Assembly: GCA_016278435.1 (NCBI GenBank)
Contig: JADQBU010000348.1
Coordinates: 1-9,777, forward strand
Direction: 5' to 3'
Length of the DNA: 9,777 nt
DNA from: Halanaerobiales bacterium
Lineage (GTDB): Bacteria > Bacillota > Halanaerobiia > Halanaerobiales > JADQBU01
In this document: positions 7,028 through 9,777 of the stretch, one piece after another
Layout: every line of letters begins with the position of its first letter
Numbering within the stretch: the first letter of the stretch is position 1
The notes under the pieces: generated by a model
Seen by the model: only the letters and a program-made list of their open reading frames with translations
Database searches by the model: none
Told to the model about the DNA's origin: nothing
Made by a program: the position numbers and the translations under genes

Positions 7028-7954
7028 TTAATTTAAGGCTGACCCCAGAGCAGCTCCTATAAGTAAAATAAGCAAATTATTACTTTTATGTTTTTCTGAT
7101 TTGCTTACTAAAGCTTTTTCAGAAAAAGATTTGTTAATTTCATTAACTTCTTGTGAATCTAATAGTTCTTTTATACCTGTTTTGTCAGCAAAAAAGTTAA
7201 CTGACATATCATATACTGCTGCATCAATTAATCTTCTTACAACTAAATTAATTGGCTCTTGATAACCAACACCTGATTCAAGATCCACTAAAATGTCTCC
7301 ACCAAAAAATGATAGTATGTCTAATCCCTTCTTTTCCCCAGTAATACCATCTTTTAGCGAAACTGTATAGACAACTTCATTTGTTTCCGAATCAACAACC
7401 CTTAAGTCCAATGCAGCATAAGCAATTGCATTTTCTCCATTTAAACCCTTTCCATTTATTTTGACTCTGGTTCCACCTGTATCAATAATCCCATATTCAG
7501 TAATTGAACCCGTAATTATATATCTAGATTCAATTAATTTATCTAATTTAAATGGTTCATTTGAATTAAAGCTTTGATATTTCTTTCTTTTTAAGTCTTG
7601 CTCTGTCATAAAAGGATTCAATATTGAACGATCAGCCACAACAAATTGTCCTGATTTAACCAGAGAGCCAATTAACATATCTGTTGCTCCCTGGGAAATA
7701 GCTGTACTATTTGAAGTTCCATTATCTTTTTGAAGATACTGTCCTGTTCTATCATTAATACCATAAACTGCTACTGCTATTTTATTAATTGGTTTTGGCA
7801 GATTTTTTAAATAACTACTCATATCAGTAACATTATAAATTGGTATATCTACTTTTTTTTGTTTTTCCTTATCTGCTGCTTGTACTACGAATGAAGAACA
7901 TATTAAAATGGTAATGATTAAAAAGAAATAAAAATATTTTCTTAAGTTAAGCAC
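7028..7954 (-). CDS. csgG: CsgG-family outer-membrane secretion pore (curli-type assembly/transport)
   Basis: CsgG forms a ring-shaped outer-membrane channel that exports curli subunits in Proteobacteria and Bacteroidetes. The 308-residue product aligns by eye with E. coli CsgG. MSSYLKNLPKPINKIAVAVY (45-64) matches the YKDLTHLPAPTGKIFVSVY block, INDRTGQY matches IQDETGQF, STAISQGATDMLIGSL (83-98) matches STAVPQSATAMLVTAL, and GVGYQEPINLVVRRLIDAAV matches the GEVGYTSNEPVMLCLMSAIE block near the end. It has a signal peptide (1-27) with a probable AXA-type cleavage at VQAA. Cys19 lies in ILIC, a poor lipobox, so unlike E. coli CsgG it may not be a lipoprotein. The C-terminus ends in a hydrophobic stretch, LLILLIGAALGSALN, not seen in E. 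coli CsgG. The start is GTG 7954, behind AGGGAGGT. It is the last of three closely spaced genes for exported proteins, so the two upstream products are candidate substrates or accessory factors. Family assignment is firm, cargo is unknown. Confidence 0.9.
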   Translation of the reverse strand: MLNLRKYFYFFLIITILICSSFVVQAADKEKQKKVDIPIYNVTDMSSYLKNLPKPINKIAVAVYGINDRTGQYLQKDNGTSNSTAISQGATDMLIGSLVKSGQFVVADRSILNPFMTEQDLKRKKYQSFNSNEPFKLDKLIESRYIITGSITEYGIIDTGGTRVKINGKGLNGENAIAYAALDLRVVDSETNEVVYTVSLKDGITGEKKGLDILSFFGGDILVDLESGVGYQEPINLVVRRLIDAAVYDMSVNFFADKTGIKELLDSQEVNEINKSFSEKALVSKSEKHKSNNLLILLIGAALGSALN

Positions 7955-7991
7955 TTTATTTTACCTCCCTTTACTAACTTTTATAGTAATC

Positions 7992-8345
7992 TTAATTATC
8001 GGTATTAACATATGTTTCCAAATTTCCGTTTTGCAAGGTTCCATTTACCCAAACATATGTTGAACCATTTGAGCCTTCTTCCCCAAAACATTTATATATG
8101 GTTTGTTGACCCTGATAAAATGAATTATTTTCACCCTCATTATAATAATTAAAATAATAATTATAATTAGGTTTTCCATCCTCTAATCTCTGTGCAATTT
8201 GCCAGTCTAGATCTCGACTATCTTCTGACTTATAGGTGTATTTCATAATTGAAGGGGCAGCAATCGTTAAAGATGAGATAGTAAAAATTAATATCAAAAT
8301 AACAAATAAAATAGTTACATTACTTAATTTACTTTTATTATTCAT
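7992..8345 (-). CDS. Small exported Asn/Tyr-rich protein of unknown function
   Basis: I do not recognise this 117-residue protein. It has a hydrophobic segment at about 10-30 with a plausible signal peptidase site at TIAA-PS (30/31), so it is probably exported. The remaining 87 or so residues are polar, with an Asn/Tyr-rich tract at 59-70 (PNYNYYFNYYNE), a single cysteine at 86, and a predicted beta-rich tail of alternating polar and hydrophobic residues (STYVWVNGTLQNGNLETYV). The start is ATG 8345, eight bases after an excellent AAGGAGG at 8353-8359. It lies between the 282-aa exported protein gene and the csgG-like gene, 37 nt from the latter, so it is probably co-transcribed with the pore. 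It does not match CsgE, CsgF, CsgA, CsgB or CsgC as I know them. By position it could be a minor subunit, a chaperone or a CsgF-like pore partner; none of these is supported by sequence. Confidence 0.72.
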   Translation of the reverse strand: MNNKSKLSNVTILFVILILIFTISSLTIAAPSIMKYTYKSEDSRDLDWQIAQRLEDGKPNYNYYFNYYNEGENNSFYQGQQTIYKCFGEEGSNGSTYVWVNGTLQNGNLETYVNTDN

Positions 8346-8389
8346 TTAATTTCCTCCTTAATAAAAATTTTTTAACTATTAATTAAATT

Positions 8390-8421
8390 TAAGAGTATCT
8401 AGGAATTCCTAGATACTCTTA
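8390..8421 (-). terminator. Perfect 32-bp palindrome / hairpin between two cassette genes
   Basis: The arm AAGAGTATCTAGGAA (8391-8405) is followed at once by its exact complement to 8420, and one more T-A pair extends it to 8390-8421. As minus-strand RNA it forms a long stem starting 16 nt after the stop of the 282-aa gene. The tract after it (TTAAATTTAATT) is T-rich but interrupted, so it may be a leaky terminator, an attenuator or a 3'-end stabiliser that lets the first gene be expressed above the next two. Because both arms are perfect, it could also act on the opposite strand or as a protein-binding dyad. Confidence 0.7.
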
Positions 8422-8437
8422 TTAACTTATTCTAATC

Positions 8438-9286
8438 CTATTTAAACATCAAACTTGCTTCAAGATTAATACCAGTATTGAAGTTATAAGTACTGGTTTC
8501 ATGGCCAGTAGATTTTTCAATATCAACATAGTCCATACTACTATCAAAGTTAGAAGATAGTGCGTGTGAAAGTGAAGGATTAGACCAAATAGGTGTCCAT
8601 TCATTTGTTTCAGCTTCAAATACCCCACTACCACTGGCCATAACATACATATTATCGTCACCATAATGAGTATCTGGTACCTCTTGATCATACCTATCTC
8701 CAAATCCTGACGATGATACACTCGGAATTCCGCCGATTTGCCATTTGTTGGTAATAATCTGACCGCTTCCTGTTCCGTTTAAGTCTACAGTGGTACCTCC
8801 CTCAAAAGATCCTTCAGAACTAAATCTTCTGGCATATTGACTAAGTCCATAATCTCCAACACCTTCCATAAGGCTACTTCCACTATTTCCAGAATTATTA
8901 TAACCATTATTTTGTTCAAAATAAGCATAATCACCTTCTGCATTGGAAAGTGACTCGATATTTACATTCAACTCTCCCTCGTCACCATCATAACCAGCAT
9001 TATCAATAAAAGAAATCCCGTTTGCTCTACCATTTTCAATATATACTTCTCTGTTTAAATTAGTGTTAGGACCATAATAACCTGAACCAGACTCTTGAAA
9101 AGTCTGAGTAACATTTGCATAGTCAGCTTGAGTTGTTAGAACATCTGTAACATTACCATGCATACTTTCAATATAAATGTCAGCATTTGTTCCATATCCA
9201 GTATGAGTAACAGAACCTGCAAGACAAATTCCAGTAAGAATTAACATTAAACTCAAACTAAATGTTACAAAAATTATTTTCTTCAC
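8438..9286 (-). CDS. Acidic exported protein with faint curlin-like motifs, candidate CsgG cargo
   Basis: I do not recognise a family for this 282-residue protein. It begins with a clear Sec signal peptide (1-23, cleavage probably at CLA-GS). The mature part is rich in Gly, Ser, Asn and Tyr, has no cysteine, and is strongly acidic: 36 Asp/Glu against 8 Lys/Arg. Four short segments share a beta-like pattern [VI]-x-I-E: DIYIES (36-41), EVYIEN (80-85), NVNIES (107-112) and YVDIEK (253-258). Two segments, DYANVTQ (55-61) and DYAYFEQ (119-125), fit the A-x3-Q half of the curlin repeat N-x-A-x3-Q with Asp for Asn. The C-terminus, GINLEASLMFK, alternates like a beta strand. The start is GTG 9286, behind AAGGAGG. 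It is the first gene of a cassette that ends in a CsgG-like pore, so an exported fibre or surface-matrix subunit is the leading idea. An outer-membrane or adhesin-like protein is the main alternative. Confidence 0.75.
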   Translation of the reverse strand: MKKIIFVTFSLSLMLILTGICLAGSVTHTGYGTNADIYIESMHGNVTDVLTTQADYANVTQTFQESGSGYYGPNTNLNREVYIENGRANGISFIDNAGYDGDEGELNVNIESLSNAEGDYAYFEQNNGYNNSGNSGSSLMEGVGDYGLSQYARRFSSEGSFEGGTTVDLNGTGSGQIITNKWQIGGIPSVSSSGFGDRYDQEVPDTHYGDDNMYVMASGSGVFEAETNEWTPIWSNPSLSHALSSNFDSSMDYVDIEKSTGHETSTYNFNTGINLEASLMFK

Positions 9287-9718
9287 TCTTTTTCCTCCTT
9301 TTAATTTTGTTGCTTTTTCCTTTTTTACTCAGTCTTTATGTGCTATACAATCCCAAAATAGCAATTTTCTTCTAAATCACCTACCACCTCCCATTCTGGT
9401 TAATTACGTAGGTAAAATTTATCCCTACAAATCTTATAAAACCTTTACATTAATTACTTCAGTAATTTCATAAAATAACTACTATTATTTAATCAAAACA
9501 AGAGACAGTATAAGATCTGGGACCTTGTTAAAATCAAATAGTTTTATAAATATTTCCAAATCTAAATCCTCATCATTAACTCTAACACACAATTCTCAAA
9601 TTTTTCTAAAAATGTTAACTCATTCCGGACAACTATTATAAATATATATCTTTAGAGATAAATTTATGATTGACTTTTAATATTTAGAAGTAAAAATTAA
9701 TAAATTTACCCATAATAA
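9287..9718. other. Long AT-rich intergenic region upstream of the secretion cassette
   Basis: About 430 bp without a supported gene. On the minus strand it runs from the terminator at 9719-9745 to the GTG at 9286. It contains the Shine-Dalgarno of the 282-aa gene (9294-9300), a dyad at 9452-9467 and several AT-rich promoter-like hexamers. A minus-strand open stretch of about 36 codons, ending with LILSLVLIK and a TAA, has no ribosome binding site and is not called. The length suggests a regulated leader or promoter region. No known riboswitch fold was recognised. Confidence 0.6.
9452..9496 (-). promoter_or_regulatory. Candidate promoter with overlapping dyad operator upstream of the cassette
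   Basis: On the minus strand TTGATT (9496-9491), an 18-nt spacer and TATGAA (9472-9467) form a modest SigA-like promoter. The perfect 7-bp dyad AATTACT-TC-AGTAATT (9452-9467) begins at the last base of the -10 and would cover the transcription start, a common place for a repressor site. The leader to the GTG at 9286 would be about 170 nt. This is read by eye in AT-rich DNA, and the promoter part is weak. Confidence 0.25.
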
Positions 9719-9745
9719 AATCCCCTCTGGCACCCAGAGGGGATT
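9719..9745 (-). terminator. Intrinsic terminator of a minus-strand gene beyond the right edge
   Basis: A perfect 12-bp stem, AATCCCCTCTGG (9719-9730) with CCAGAGGGGATT (9734-9745) around a 3-nt loop, is GC-rich in its core. On the minus strand it is followed by TTTTATTAT, so it most likely ends a gene whose coding part lies to the right of the window. On the plus strand it is followed by CATAAAAG, without a T run, so plus-strand use is unlikely. It marks the left border of the upstream unit and isolates the secretion cassette. Confidence 0.8.
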
Positions 9746-9777
9746 CATAAAAGTCTATTAATTTTTTAGTCATATAA

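Noticed and set aside
8449..8721. 90-codon minus-strand open frame inside the 282-aa gene
   Set aside because: It lies wholly within the better-supported gene in another frame and has no ribosome binding site. Its Ile/Leu/Met-rich translation is a by-product of the AT-rich host frame.
9379..9413. Possible stem ACCTAC/GTAGGT in the cassette leader, considered as a riboswitch
   Set aside because: It has only 6 pairs around a 23-nt loop, with no conserved aptamer core such as those of c-di-GMP riboswitches.
9480..9600. Minus-strand open stretch of about 36 codons ending DFNKVPDLILSLVLIK
   Set aside because: It looks faintly like the tail of a small domain, but it has no start with a ribosome binding site and is preceded closely by a stop. 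It is too short to support as a gene or pseudogene.
9729..9735. TGGCAC as a sigma-54 -24 element
   Set aside because: It is part of the terminator stem-loop, and no -12 TTGC element follows at the right spacing.
1..9777. CRISPR array, tRNA, rRNA, insertion sequence or integration site
   Set aside because: No regularly spaced repeats, cloverleaf, rRNA motif, transposase or flanking repeats were seen on reading both strands.

Overview
The window reads as part of the chromosome of a low-GC Firmicute that has an outer membrane, most likely a member of Halanaerobiales. Three things suggest this. The left half carries the gene order yqfC-yqfD-phoH-yqfF-ybeY-dgkA, which is characteristic of endospore-forming Firmicutes. 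The right half encodes a convincing homologue of CsgG, an outer-membrane pore that only makes sense in a diderm cell. The exported protein beside it is very acidic, which fits a halophile but does not prove one. Every gene recognised is on the minus strand, so transcription runs from the right edge to the left.

Positions 1-5444 hold a tight housekeeping operon. In transcription order it is yqfC (YabP/YqfC-family sporulation protein), yqfD (membrane sporulation protein), phoH (ATPase with a KH-like domain), yqfF/pgpH (7TM-HD hydrolase, c-di-AMP phosphodiesterase family), ybeY (rRNA maturation metalloprotein) and a dgkA-type kinase cut by the left edge. Three junctions are exact 8-nt overlaps of the form RTGNNTAA and a fourth has a 2-nt gap, so translational coupling is likely. 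A SigA-like and a SigE-like promoter can be proposed upstream of yqfC.

Positions 5621-6850 hold a SARP/BTAD-type transcriptional regulator whose C-terminal third looks like a degenerate GGDEF domain. A clear intrinsic terminator follows it and separates it from the housekeeping operon.

Positions 7028-9286 hold an apparent three-gene secretion cassette. In transcription order it encodes a 282-aa acidic, cysteine-free, Gly/Ser/Asn-rich exported protein with faint curlin-like motifs, a 117-aa exported Asn/Tyr-rich protein, and the CsgG-like pore. A 32-bp perfect palindrome lies between the first two genes and could set their relative expression. No CsgE, CsgF or canonical CsgA/CsgB is recognisable. 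The regulator immediately downstream may control the cassette, but that is inference.

Positions 9287-9718 are a long AT-rich region without a supported gene that probably carries the cassette promoter. It is bounded on the right by an intrinsic terminator for a minus-strand gene lying beyond the window. The most interesting item is the CsgG-centred cassette: a minimal, divergent curli-like (nucleation-precipitation) export system in a Firmicute, with two unrecognised candidate substrates or partners and a SARP-like regulator.
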